Shown: piece after piece, positions 1 to 10,259 of the stretch
How the letters are laid out: every line of letters begins with the position of its first letter
How positions within the stretch are numbered: the first letter of the stretch is position 1
From: Alitta virens
Lineage: Eukaryota; Annelida; Polychaeta; Phyllodocida; Nereididae
Length of the DNA: 64,000 nucleotides
Assembly: GCA_932294295.1 (NCBI GenBank)
Contig: OW028578.1
Location: forward strand, 40,057,410-40,121,409
Direction of reading: 5' to 3'
The notes under the pieces: model-generated
What the model was told of the DNA's origin: nothing
The model's input: the letters and a program-made list of their open reading frames with translations, nothing else
Database searches by the model: none
Position numbers and translations under genes: made by a program

Positions 1-652
1 GAGACGCTGAGGGGACAATGACACCTTGACGCAGTAGGTCGTCAATTTTAAGATCCAGGGCTGCTCGCTTCTTGAGCGGCAGCCGGTATGGTCGTCGCTT
101 GATAGCTGATCCTTCCGTGTGGATTCGCACCTGTATGTCAGGGTGGCATCCCAAGTCCTCTCCTTTGGCAGCGAATTGTCTGGAGTGGTCGGCCACGCAC
201 TTGCCAATTCTGGAGTCTCTAATGACAGGAGGGTGTTCCCCCAAGGACTCTATCGAGTTTAGCTGGCGAGCTGGCAGCAATGGCAGTGACACTCGTCTCC
301 AGGTCAGTATGCCATTTTCATAGTCAATATGTGCTAATTCCTGCTTCAGCACGTCTCGCCCTAAAATCAGTGGGTGTGCTATGTGGTCCACGATGATCAC
401 TGGGATGCTGCCTATAGTGTCCACAGGGAGCTCAGTCGCTCCCAGCACCTTGATATCATGTCCAGTGACACCACACAAATCGACTGACTTGCCCAGCAGT
501 GGCCGGCATCCAGTCTTGTTACATAAGAGTTCAAACTCTTGGCGCCGCAACACAGTGCGGGAGGCTCCCGTATCGACGAGCGCAATTAAGGAAAGTCCAT
601 AAATCCTTAATTCCACGTATTTCAGCTCGTCGATCGTTGCGGCGCCTATTGG
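1..652 (-). CDS. pol: pol: retropepsin and start of reverse transcriptase (partial)
   Basis: This frame is continuously open from 652 to the window edge and is entered from gag by a -1 shift. Near 560-585 it encodes the aspartic protease active site LVDTGAS. Near 345-370 it has the flap-side motif HPLILGRD, so both retropepsin signatures are present with the usual spacing. Near 30-95 it reads PYRLPLKKRA followed by a leucine-rich stretch and GVIVPS, which matches the segment just before the RT fingers in Ty3/Gypsy polyproteins. The RT catalytic YxDD, RNase H and integrase are cut off by the window. The protease would release gag and pol products in the virus-like particle. The assignment to protease plus RT is firm; the clade is inferred from the primer site. 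Confidence 0.92.
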
Positions 653-1763
653 CCCCCCTGGTTCTGGTTGCTTCTCTCTCGCTGGCTCTGCTGCTGGGAC
701 GCTCTGCGTGAGCGGCAATGGCGCTCCACATGTCCGATCCGTTGACAGAAGTTGCAAATAGGAGCTCCATCATCAGCATAGGCATTGTCTGGCTGGGCAG
801 GTCGCGCTGGGCGCACTCGGCGTTCTGGCGCAGGATCTTGACTCTGAGCCGGGCGGGTTCCTTTGGCATTCTGCATGGCGCTCATCAATTTCGTGAATTG
901 TTGGGTCAGCTGACTTGGCGACGAACCTCGGCCATGTCTTTGGCGAAATCTGGGACGCTTGTGGCGGCCGGGGCCATCGCGCCCACTTCCATTGGCTCAT
1001 CCTCTCTGACCAGGACACCGTCGTCCAGAGCCATGCGGAGGCGATATTCATCCGACTCGTAGTTGGAGACCAGTGTCATCGCAGCGGCGAAGTTTCCTGG
1101 GCGGCCATCCTTAATCAGTCGCTCCACGATGTGGCGATCTCGCAGTCCCTTCATGTATACTCGAAGGAGAAGTCGAGTTTGATCAGCGTTTCGGGCCGGG
1201 GCAGCTCGCCCGCGTCCTGCTGCACCCACTGGATATGCCAAGTCAGCCATCTCTCGGAAACGTCGTCCATAGGATGTGGACGTCTCGTAGGCTCCTTGTC
1301 TGGCCTTCTCCAATTCATGACGCAGCCGGTCGTCCTCGTGGGGCTGCAGGAAGGCTTCTTGCAGATGGGTGCGCACTGTGTTCCAGTCCACCGCCTCCCG
1401 GTCTGGCTGCCGCTCAAGGAAGTGTTCCAGCTCTCTTCTGAGCGCTCCCTGGGCTGAGTGGGCGGCAATATATATCGAGAACTCGGAATATGGAATTGTA
1501 AGATCCACTTCTCTTACCCAGTCTCGTACTGCCCCGGGGGTGGCTCCGTCGCACGGCGGCACGCGTCGGGCGAGATTATCAGCCGTCTGTCGGTCGCTGT
1601 TGAATTGATGTCGACGATCTCGGTCATGAGCTGTTCTTCTGTCAGCGGCCCGGTTCTCGGCGCCCTCATCACGGAGTTGCTGTACGAAGTCCGCGAATTG
1701 CTGGACATCCACGGCAGCAGGAGGAGCAGGCGCATGGGCTGGTGGGATTGCAGGTAGAACCAT
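646..1763 (-). CDS. gag: gag: capsid and zinc-knuckle nucleocapsid, with one frame break
   Basis: From the ATG at 1763 the frame encodes a 285-residue capsid-like protein with a proline/alanine-rich N-terminus and a retrotransposon-gag core. That core includes a DWVREVDL segment, an LRRELEHFL helix and a YGRRFREMADLAYP stretch, typical of retrotransposon gag helices. It stops at 906-908. The nucleocapsid continues in another frame (888 to 646), with one CCHC knuckle, CNFCQRIGHVERHC, spaced C-x2-C-x4-H-x4-C, in a basic glutamine/arginine-rich tail. The two parts read as one protein if a single-base change near 906-925 is assumed, so this copy has probably suffered an indel there. Function: particle assembly and RNA packaging. 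The ATG at 1763 is the first in frame after the primer site. Confidence 0.9.
652..658 (-). promoter_or_regulatory. Putative -1 ribosomal frameshift heptamer GGGGGGC
   Basis: Read in the gag/NC frame the codons are CAG GGG GGC CAA TAG. This places an X-XXY-YYZ heptamer (G GGG GGC) one sense codon before the NC stop. A one-base backward slip here enters exactly the frame that encodes the protease and RT start. Position, phase and proximity to the stop fit a programmed gag-pol frameshift. Use of an all-G heptamer and any downstream pseudoknot are not demonstrated. Confidence 0.6.
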
Positions 1764-1937
1764 GATGACTTTCGTCTTCTTCAGGAAACGGAGAGCACTC
1801 AGTCAGGAGAGCTAGAAATCTTCACTTAGCTATTGTCCCATGTAGACTTTCAGGTCCTTGCGGTTCTTTGCAAGAACATTTGTGTGAGCTGATGTATACA
1901 ACACGTTGCTCCTTCCATTCAAGACTCCAATTTGTTA

Positions 1938-1956
1938 GATCACGTCAGGGTCACCA
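1938..1956 (-). promoter_or_regulatory. Primer-binding site, tRNA-Trp type
   Basis: On the plus strand these bases read gatcacgtcagggtcacca, the 3' end of animal tRNA-Trp including CCA with one mismatch. On the minus strand this is the TGGTGACCC start of a PBS. It lies two bases inside the LTR edge at 1959, the standard position. A tRNA-Trp primer is known from the CsRn1 group of Ty3/Gypsy elements, so that affiliation is likely. Confidence 0.82.
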
Positions 1957-1958
1957 AT

Positions 1959-2732
1959 GTAAAGATTCGTCCTCTTGGGCTCTGTCAAGAGGCATACAAC
2001 AGACTTCTCTGAATTGCTGAGGCAACTTCAGGCATCAAAAGACAAGTTCCAAGGCTTGTACAAGTCTGTCATGTAATCTTCAGCTAGCTTTCCATCCAAG
2101 CATTCAGTATAAGTTCCAAGCAAGGCACAAAGTAAAGAACTCTGTAAGACAATAGATTGCTTCCTCAGTACTGGTTTCTGGTTAGGTAAAAACTGATCTT
2201 TTTATTGCTGCAGAGCCTTATATTAACAATGGGGCTCTTCACTTCCCCACCCAGCATGCACTGGGTGGGGTTAATTTAAACCAATCATGAGTGCTAAAAC
2301 AATGCACTGAATTTCATTAACCAATCCTAGAACAATACACAATTAGCTGCTGGACTGCTCTCCCTGGAGCAGTAGAGCATGAATTACATAAGTGGGGGGG
2401 TGGTTTCCCCCCCTTAACTGCAACCACTGGTAAAATGCCACTTTAAGCTGGCAGGGATTAGGCCTGCAGAGACAAAGGGGCCCTCTGTACCACTGCATTG
2501 TACTGTGGCTATTTTTAGCCCAAGCTGACACTGGGTTACAATGGCAGTGTCAGCAATTGGCAGGTAGCTTGGCTTGGGGTGCAGTAAAGTGCAATTAAGG
2601 AGGCTGTATTGCTCCAGATCAAAGGCCTGCCTGGACTTAGTGTGGAGGCAGCCTTAACAGGGAAATACAACTAGCACAATGCAGTGTGCAATTATGCTGG
2701 TAATACAATGCAATCATGCTGTACTCTGACAC
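1959..2732 (-). repeat. 5' LTR of the Gypsy-type element
   Basis: The LTR begins on the minus strand with TGTCAGAGTACAGC (from 2732) and ends with CTTTACA (1959), giving TGT...ACA termini next to the primer-binding site. About 770 bp long. Internally, on the minus strand, a TATAAGG-like box (about 2217-2224) lies just upstream of AATAAA (2201-2206), the compact promoter/polyadenylation arrangement of many LTRs. The outer edge could be 2734, because TGTGTCAG is also possible. No second LTR is in the window to confirm the limits. Confidence 0.75.
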
Positions 2733-2871
2733 AACTTCCTTCATTTAGCATTTAACATTCAATGTTTGACATTTCTCTGTCCTATCAGTGCACCAATGAT
2801 TCTACTAGATTTAGTGCACAACAACCATGCCTCTCAATTATACATAACATATCGTGCATGACTAACTACAT

Positions 2872-3091
2872 TAAACAATGCATGACTATATGAACAATCC
2901 ATTTAATAGCTATGTTAAACAATGTATATCCATAATGAACAATGTATTTAATAACTATATTATACAATGTAGGTCCATAATGAACAATGTATTTAATAAC
3001 CATTCTAAACAATGTATGTCCATCATGAACAATGTATTTAATAACTATATTAAACAATGTATGCCCATAATGTACAATGTATTTAATGACT
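2872..3091 (+). repeat. 45-bp tandem repeat, about 4.9 copies
   Basis: Units start near 2872, 2915, 2960, 3005 and 3050 and contain taaacaatgta, ccataatgaacaatg and tatttaataac in order. The period is a multiple of three, so both strands stay open by chance and give repetitive 60-70 residue ORFs that should not be read as genes. Confidence 0.88.
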
Positions 3092-3955
3092 AAGATAATT
3101 AATGCTAAACAAGTCTCTGTGACTGTAGTTATGAAACATAAGAGATATATGTATCATATAAATCATCTATCTCATGAAAGTGAGTAAATGCAGGGCAGTG
3201 GACTTTACAAAGTGATTTAAAGCCCCGATGTTTAGTGTTAGATGATCAAATGACTCATTTAGCGTCTTGTCCTGATATAACTGAATATTTTACAGTCTTT
3301 ACACATCGCCGAAATTTATCCTACATTTTAATAGTACAAAACATATTTTTTCAAGCCCAATGCCTAAGAGATATATCATACAATGTTTAGGGGATTATTT
3401 TATTCAGAAACTTAAGATCTCCATTAAGGTTAAGGTTTCCATTTTGGCTTCACAAATGTGCACAAACAAAAAACAGAAGACCTTTTTTCTTGATTCATAT
3501 CATCAAGCCTGCGTAGAAAAGCAGTATGGCTATTTATATGTTGATATAAATCCTAAAAATAACACTTTGTATCAGTAAAGAACTAACATCTTACCAGGTC
3601 AGAACTGTGTTATTTATCTACCTAGATAGTCATGATGAATTTTGAGTGTTTAATTCCGGTTCTAACACTTTCTAACCCAAAAATGCAGCAATGTATAATG
3701 CACACTTGTGACGATAATTTTATTCAATTTATAGGTCAGGTGGCCTTAAATTTATTGTAGAAGAAAATTATTGTATCAGCATATTATTTAGATTTGCTCG
3801 ATGAGCATAAAGGGATCATTAGACGTTTAGCAGCTCATAGAGTTAAGGTCAGGATGAGAAGGTGAATGTGCATCAAACATTATTCCATTATAACATTAAT
3901 GCTTAAGGCTGCAGAGGACGATATTAAGATTTTCTTTTCAAAATAGTGTTATACC
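3092..3955. other. AT-rich spacer, no supported gene
   Basis: Only short ORFs without recognisable features occur. A 34-codon stop-to-stop stretch around 3762-3864 (ending in a basic VKVRMRR) has no start codon; it could be a relic exon of the downstream element, but nothing else supports it. Confidence 0.5.
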
Positions 3956-4405
3956 ATGGCTCAAGAACACTTATTAGTTGAAGCTAACAAATACAACAGA
4001 CTCTTAGAAGAGATAAAAGAATATGAGCAAAAATTAAAATCTAAAGAAACAGAAAATGCCAATAACAGTGGAAATGAGACAGCAGACTCAAAAATTACTG
4101 AACAATCAGACATACTCAAAACAAGTACTGAACTCAAGTCACCACATGTTGCTGATACAGACAATAATACTGATCAAAAACTCTGTGTGGGTGGTACAGA
4201 GGGTGTTAATTGTAGTAAAAAGATAGAAAACAGTCATAACAAGTCTAGTAAAAAAGGGAAAAAGGCTGTAAAATCTGTACAAAAACGTACCATTACAAAA
4301 AGGCAGTTAATTAAAAAGCTACTCCCACCAGGAAAAAGACCTTCTGAGACCACAAAAACACTTACAAAAGATGATGTCAGCGTCAAAAAATGGTTGGAAC
4401 TGTGA
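3956..4405 (+). CDS. Coiled-coil, lysine-rich protein of the PolB element (unknown function)
   Basis: An intact 149-residue ORF begins at an ATG in good context (accATGg). Residues 1-35 form an amphipathic, heptad-like helix with YNRLLEEI and YEQKLKSK. The middle is serine/threonine/aspartate-rich and low in complexity. Residues 95-125 are strongly basic (KKGKKAVK, TKRQLIKK), followed by LLPPGKRP and the C-terminus KKWLEL. An AATAAA lies at 4623-4628. It is co-oriented with the PC4-like gene that starts 330 bp downstream and with the DNA polymerase, so I infer it belongs to the same element. I do not recognise a named family. The short LLPPG...WLEL ending may be a conserved tail, perhaps in a DNA-binding or replication accessory protein; that is a guess. 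Confidence 0.6.
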   Translation: MAQEHLLVEANKYNRLLEEIKEYEQKLKSKETENANNSGNETADSKITEQSDILKTSTELKSPHVADTDNNTDQKLCVGGTEGVNCSKKIENSHNKSSKKGKKAVKSVQKRTITKRQLIKKLLPPGKRPSETTKTLTKDDVSVKKWLEL

Positions 4406-4696
4406 CGCATTTACTTTTTATTAGCTCAAATGATCAAAGTGCGATGTTTGAGAATCACACCCAAATCAGGTGGGCTTAATTTACATATACGAATATTCTA
4501 ATTGTATGCATCACATTTGCATGCGGTAACTTGTCAAGAAGTCCATAGCAACCATTAAATTGCATTATAATGTATTTAGCCATCTTAACATAGTTCCCTC
4601 CCTTTGCTTCCAATCACAACTAAATAAAGTAGGGTATGCTAATCTACACAGCTAAGTAAAAGTAGGGTATGCTGGTCTAGAAATGTGCTTATTTAG

Positions 4697-4706
4697 TATA
4701 TAAAGG
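4697..4706 (+). promoter_or_regulatory. TATA box of the PC4-like gene
   Basis: TATATAAAGG lies 31 bp before the ATG at 4737, implying a very short 5' leader. A compact TATA-to-ATG arrangement is also seen for the two-TM gene of the second element (25549-25558, ATG 25599). Confidence 0.65.
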
Positions 4707-4736
4707 AAATTGTAGTTTGTGGGATTACCAGTTATC

Positions 4737-6126
4737 ATGGCTAGAACAAGGGGTGATTTGATGAATGAAATGGCCACTGTAAAGAAAAGGAAATTTCAAG
4801 AGGAAGCAGTTGCTATAATAGATGTCAGCGATGACACCGATGATTCACCTGAAACTCTGGAAATGTTCAAGAAGTCTCTGAAGTTTAAACGAACATCAAC
4901 TTCAACATCTGATCAGCCATCGACTTCAACATCTGATCAGCCGTCAACTTCATCATCAGATTATCCGTCAACTTCAAAATCCGATCAGCAGTCGACTTCA
5001 AAATCGGATCAGTCTTCAACTTCAAAATCTTCAAAATCGAAGTAAGTTATATTTTAGTGTTTATAAATCGTATATATATATTATTAAGCAGATGTATGTA
5101 TTTTAATGTTGTTTCATAACACAAATTGAACTTACTTTAGTAATTTATATATTTAAGTGCTTATAAATCATGTATATATAATTAAGCAGATGTATGCATC
5201 TTTATGTTGTTTCATAACACAAATTAAACTTACTTTAGTAATTTATATATTTAAGTGCTTATAAATCGTGTATTTATACTTATTATATATAGTATATATT
5301 TATAAACAAGTTACTATAGTGTAATTATACAAGGATTTAGAAAGCAGTACTGAGTATTAAATGTACTGATTTATATGTTATTATTGAACAAATTTTCTAT
5401 TTCAGAAAGGAATCTGTAATCAATCAAGTCGTACAATTATCCTCAGATGAGGATGATTTCGAAAACAACAAAGTCGGAGAACATGAGTTAGATGATGACG
5501 AGGAGTACGACGACGATGATGAAGGGACGGAGATCGGCGAAATTCCAACTGCACCACGTAGAACCCCGGGCACGCTGAAAAGAATTCGGTTCCCGTATCA
5601 CGGCTTCAGGATGTCATTCAACTTGGGGAGAGGGAGATATGCAGCACTTTCAGCAACTGCATATGCAAACAAAAACCGCCGTTTTCAGCTTGGCGAGTTT
5701 GTGTATTCGGGAGGATTTAAGAAACCTGGTGAAAGGGTAATGCACATGGACCCAATGATTACCGCAGGTCTGCGGTTCTACACAGAAGAGATTAGAAATA
5801 ATCTTTTCTATAACTGTAACAGGGAATTCTGCCTGGGAGGCAATTATTTCGCCAAAATCAATAGTTCATATGGCGGAATGGTTGATATCAGGGAATTTTG
5901 GTTACCTCCCACTTCGAAAACTGGCCAAAAGATTCACACTAGAACAGGTGTTAAATTAAATATTTTGGAATTTGAGAGTTTGATGGACGTGTTGTCCAAA
6001 ATTAATCTGCGTTGGGCTACTTTAAGACATATCAATGAACCATGCTTCATCAAGCATAAGCAGGTTGCCTTTAGAGATGAGAGGGAGAAATGTGAATATT
6101 GTAACCCTGGAAAACGTCTATATTAA
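4737..6126 (+). CDS. PC4/p15-like ssDNA-binding protein with Cys/His tail and SUMO-interaction-like motifs (two exons)
   Basis: Exon 1 is 4737-5041 and exon 2 is 5406-6126; the donor GTAAGT at 5042 and a pyrimidine-rich acceptor ending at 5405 join in frame to give 341 residues with no stop. Residues 27-33 read IIDVSDD and 110-119 VVQLSSDEDD, both matching SUMO-interaction motifs. Residues 53-101 are about six copies of an 8-residue repeat (STSTSDQP type), then comes an acidic stretch. Residues 244-301 resemble the C-terminal domain of transcription coactivator PC4/Sub1: FCLGGNYFAKI, VDIREFW, then TGVKLNILEF. After it, C315, H319, C331 and C334 could bind zinc. PC4 proteins bind single-stranded DNA, so a role in element replication or transcription is plausible. 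AATAAA lies at 6413-6418. This is the best-preserved gene of the element. Confidence 0.72.
5058..5290 (+). repeat. About 100-bp tandem duplication inside the PC4-like gene intron
   Basis: The segment starting tttataaatcgtatatata (near 5060), containing ttgtttcataacacaaatt, is repeated from about 5160 with few changes, and a third partial copy starts near 5260. All lie inside the intron. Confidence 0.75.
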
Positions 6127-7084
6127 GAAAGAGTGCCAAATTTGATATGTACGCTATTGATAGGCCTATATATTTAGAGTCTCCCGTTCATTCAACTAAT
6201 CACTATCTTTTTCTAGCCATGATAATTAGTACTTTCGAGTTTCGCTATATATTGCAATATATATTGATGTATTTACCACGTACATCGTAAAATTATTGTA
6301 TTTAACATTTCGTAATTGTCTATAAAACATTGCAACTTTATATACATATTTGAGTGTTTGTAATTGAAGTTGTTGAAACATTGCAACTTTATATATGCAT
6401 TTCATGTCAAGTAATAAATTTAGTTAACTGCAATTTATTTGTTATTCAATCCTCTCTAATATTAATAATATATTAATCAACACTAATATTAATAATATAT
6501 TAATCAAGAAGAAGAAGAAGAAGAAGAAGAAGAAATGCATAACACAGGTGTGTGCATGTTACCTCTGTTTAAACTATTTCCTGTTTATTTAAATTGAAAT
6601 ATTTACTATTTAAATAAATTGAAATATTTACTAAGTTATGTGGTAAAGTAATATAAAATGAACCATTTTATTAGAATGTTAACATTTTGATTCTTTATAT
6701 TCTTTATAAACTATTTCACTTTCAATGAGTGTTCTCATTGTAATATTTAATGTGCAATAATTTTATTAACTATTATTTCTGAAGTCGGCTAAAAATATAC
6801 CTTTCACTAAAATGATTACATTATAACCACTTTATATCGTTGGTTTTAACTTAAATAAATGATGTACTATTTAAATATATTTAAATAGTACATAATTTAT
6901 TTAATACGTCGCTTAATTCGTTACTAAATAGTTATATAATTTACTCTACTCTTAAGGCGACTCCTGACAACAAATACCTATCAGAATAAAGTGTGAGAAA
7001 CGCCTGAACTTTTTGATTGCAAATGCTCCAGAAACGGCCTGATTTAATATGAGAAAACAGTACACACAACCTCAAATCTGCCAT
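6127..7084. other. AT-rich intergenic spacer between convergent genes
   Basis: Contains the 3' region of the PC4-like gene, a 28-bp direct duplication (ctaatattaataatatatta units, 6449-6506), a (GAA)n tract (6507-6535) and short palindromic A/T blocks around 6590-6900. No gene is supported. Confidence 0.6.
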
Positions 7085-7591
7085 CTATTTATTCCTAAGC
7101 CGTCCAGCCCACACATTTTCATAAAAAGGGTCATCATCATTGTCATCATCATGAAATCGTTCCTCCTCACTAGGCGGACGTAAAATAGGGATCAGCGCCC
7201 TCTGTTATATATTCTCGCGACGCAATCGACCTTGAACCTGGATGGGCGTGACATTTTCTGTTGGAGGGCAAGGCAAAACGGCGTCATTTTCTGTTGGAGG
7301 ACTAGGCAAAACGAATATCTTCATCATTAGAGTGATGAAACTGTACATCAGGTGAATGAGGTGGTGTTAAAGGCGGAGCCGAAGGATTATTGTTGTTTGA
7401 AGGCAGCGAAGAATACAAAATGTTAGCGTAGAAATTGGGAACTCTATTAGCAGCGGGCGAGGTCAAAATGCCGCGCTCACGCACACCATGCAGATGACTA
7501 ACACTTAGACGATTTTGAAGATAATCAACCGGTGTATCCGAGCTTTCCCTATATCCGGTTAATTCTATTTCTTCTCTCTGTAACATTACAA

Positions 7592-7740
7592 AAGGAATTT
7601 AAGCATATTTTGCAATGCTACGCAGTGCAGGATTTGTTTCAAATACTTTCTTCATTCAGATCAACACCAACTTTGTCTTTATCACTATGGGGAAATACAC
7701 CCAAGAAGGATAACCACTTGCTTCAGCTTTTAATTTAATG
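7592..7740 (-). pseudogene. Fragment of PolB gene, antisense, inside an intron
   Basis: The reverse complement of this stretch matches the polymerase gene at about 14860-15030 (for example cattaaattaaaagctgaag, then ggtgttgatctgaat, then cctgcactgcgtagcattgc), with an internal deletion of about 25 bases and frame-breaking changes. It ends abruptly about 14 bp before the acceptor of the membrane-protein tail exon (7577), so it now forms part of that intron. The donor copy need not be the polymerase gene in this window. Confidence 0.88.
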
Positions 7741-8132
7741 ATTAAGTTAATTACAATATTTAATTAATATTAAACGACTTTTGAATTAAGGTAACTAATA
7801 TATGTTAATATCAGTTATTATTTGTCAATTACTTAATCACACCGTTCAAGTTCATTAGTAATTAAGAGTACTTACCCTGGTTGTCCTTTTTCTCATAATC
7901 TTCCTTTTTATCAATAAAATAATTGCTCCAACCAGTGCTGACAATAGTGCAAAAGAAAGAACTACTTATGCTGATTATCATTGTCTCCTTTTCTCTGAAT
8001 TTGACCTCTTGCATCTTTTCCTAAATAATCAAGTTGTATTTATGTATTTACAATGTAATATTAGTAAGCATTATATTATTCAACAGTATACATTATAGTT
8101 GTTTTACATTCAATACATTTATTTATCCATAC

Positions 8133-9515
8133 TTTGTGTTCTCTTTCTTCAGTGTTTGACTTATTGGTGGCTTCCTCCCTTGATTTTACCATTTTATCAG
8201 TTGTACTCTACAAATATTAGGTAAATTATCTAAATGGGTTTTAAATTACAGTGTAAGCAGTTTTAATATTATACATTCATAGTTATGTTACTTACATATG
8301 TACATAGTTATCCTTACTCAACATAGTTTACTTGATATATATATACTAGTATACATTATAGTTGATTACTATTTACCCATACTTCATGTTCCCTGTCTTT
8401 AGTGCTTGACTTATTGGTCGCCGCATCCTGTGACATTACCATTTTCTCAGTTGTACTCTACAAATATTAGGTAAATAATTTAAATGGTTTTAAATTACAG
8501 TTTAAGCGGTTTATATTATACATTTATAGTTATGTTACTTACACATGCACATATTTATCCTTACTCAATATATATATAGTTATTTCATTTCCTTTTGTCA
8601 TTTTGGATTTTTGTAATTGTTGTATAATTTACTTTACAGATTATAGCATACATTTATAGTTATTTATGATCAACTGTATGTATTTATCCTTACTTCATGT
8701 TCTTTTTCTTCATTGTCTGACTTACTGGGCGTTACACCTTGAGATAATACCGTTTTCTTCATTGTATTCTGGAGAGCAAAATCCTCATAAACATTAACTT
8801 ATAATATTAGTACGCACAGAATGTATTTATTCTTACTTACAATATATACTTACTCTATCTTTGTCAATTGTACTTCATTAGGTAATATATCAGAATTGTA
8901 CTTTAGTATATACTTGTAACTTGTATTATATGCTTACTTCTCTTTATAATCTCTGATTGCTTGCTTCAGTAGGCAGTATATGATGTAAATTAGGTAAATT
9001 TGTCTTCTGAGTTGTAATCTGCAAATAAATGTTTAATATTCAGAATTGTTACTTTAGCACATATACATATATACACATATATGATAATTATGTATTTTAT
9101 GCTTACATTCTCTTTATAATCACTGCTCGCTTCACCACTTACTACTTTACTTCATTAGGTAATATATCAGAATTGTACTTTTAGTATATACATATATACA
9201 CATATATGATAATAATTGTAACTTGTATTATATGCTTACTTCATTCTCTTTATAATCTCTGCTTACTTCAGTACTCAGTGAATGATGTAAATTAGGTAAA
9301 TTTGTTTTCTGAGTTGTAATCTGCAAATAAATGTTTAATATTCAGAATTTTTACTTTAGCACATATACATATATACACATATATGATAATAATTGTAACT
9401 CATATTATATGCTTACGTTCTCTTTATAATCACTGCTCGCTTCAGTAGTCAGCATATCATGTAAATTTGTTTCCTGAGATGTAATCGTGTTGCCCAATTT
9501 TAAATTTTGGAATAC
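8133..9515 (-). repeat. Serially duplicated micro-exons with flanking introns
   Basis: Two families. Type 1 (75 bp, 25 codons): 8768-8694, 8457-8383 and 8207-8133, all in the same phase, with shared intron sequence. Type 2 (81-99 bp): 9515-9417, 9320-9240 and 9018-8938, each ending in a DYKEN-like codon block before GTAAGC. Two truncated units (about 8855-8905 and 9100-9165) contain caattctgatatattaccta without a good acceptor. Conserved length and phase show that exon plus intron were duplicated together. Confidence 0.75.
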
Positions 9516-9942
9516 CTATAAGAATTGTAAATTATCAATATTATAATACCCGAATGTTCAAAATGATTGTTTGCGAATGATAACCGATGTATAATACTTA
9601 CAATGCAGTGTTCAGGCTAAGCAGTGATTAATTTTAAATTCGAGTTGTGCAAAATAATTCTAGGGCATCCATTAGGAGAACTGATATGCAATTCACCGTC
9701 ACAGTATCTTAGATTGACCACAGCACCTGATGACAAAATTATTAACTCTCCATTTTGAATGCAGTGTTGCGGGTATAATGTTACACTCAACCCATTGCAT
9801 ATTATATTCATGTTATATAAGATGCACTTTGCACGTAATTCCACTTGTGTAGCAGATAAGACAAATAATGATAAGAATAAACATATTGAATAACTAGTAA
9901 ATGGCAGGTGATTCTCTCTCTCTTTATAACTGTTTCATGCAG

Positions 9943-9978
9943 GATGTATATTTATCACAGGATGTATATTTATCACAG
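9943..9978 (+). repeat. 18-bp direct duplication
   Basis: aggatgtatatttatcac occurs twice in direct succession, just upstream of the membrane-protein first exon. Confidence 0.85.
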
Positions 9979-10259
9979 TTATTTATGTCAAATTATCACT
10001 GCCAATGACTTTGTTTTTTGGAAACTGAGAACACTGTAATAAACGCAAACCCAACATTATTCGACGTGTTATTTATTCCTGTTTATTAATAACTGTTATT
10101 ATATATATATTACAAACTATGTTAAAATATTAGCAACTGTAATCAATGCCAAACATTGCCTCAAGTCTTGCAATTCATATGATTCACACCAGAGGTCCTT
10201 AAAGTCTTACTAATATGCGCCCTCTTGTGTACATTTTGGCATTAAACAATAAATAAAGG

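Larger units (their letters stand above)
1..2732 (-). mobile_element. Ty3/Gypsy-type LTR retrotransposon, 5' half
   Basis: Reading the minus strand, one LTR (about 2732 to 1959) is followed by a primer-binding site, gag, a -1 frameshift site, protease and the first residues of reverse transcriptase, which run off the window start. The order LTR-PBS-gag(CA, NC)-PR-RT is that of Ty3/Gypsy elements. The coding part is clearly more GC-rich than the AT-rich flank. The pol frame is open for its whole visible length, which points to a fairly young insertion, although gag carries one frame break. RNase H, integrase and the 3' LTR lie outside the window, so LTR identity and target duplication cannot be checked. 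Confidence 0.93.
7085..9937 (-). pseudogene. Spliced gene for a putative type I membrane protein, decayed, antisense to the polymerase
   Basis: Minus-strand exons, in order: about 9937-9602, 9515-9417, 9320-9240, 9018-8938, 8768-8694, 8457-8383, 8207-8133, 8020-7876, 7577-7085. Donors are GTAAGx or GTATGG, acceptors end in AG, and most joints are phase 0. The first exon has a hydrophobic leader (ICLFLSLFVLSA) followed by six cysteines in about 75 residues. The middle exons are repeated 25-27 residue Ser/Thr/Glu/Lys units. The 8020-7876 exon encodes a membrane span (LSFALLSALVGAIILLI) followed by basic KRKIMRKR. The last exon is a proline-rich, acidic tail (PPLTPPHSP, two VLPxPPTEN repeats, DPFYENVW). 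Breaks: no clear in-frame ATG, TAG at 9617-9619, a stop in exon 9018-8938, a frame shift before the TM segment, a shift near 7313 and one TAA in the tail. It could be an envelope or cell-surface-like protein of the element, or a host gene; no homologue recognised. Confidence 0.5.

Noticed and set aside
2866..3093. Opposed ORFs of 63 and 71 codons
   Set aside because: Products of a 45-bp tandem repeat whose length is divisible by three.
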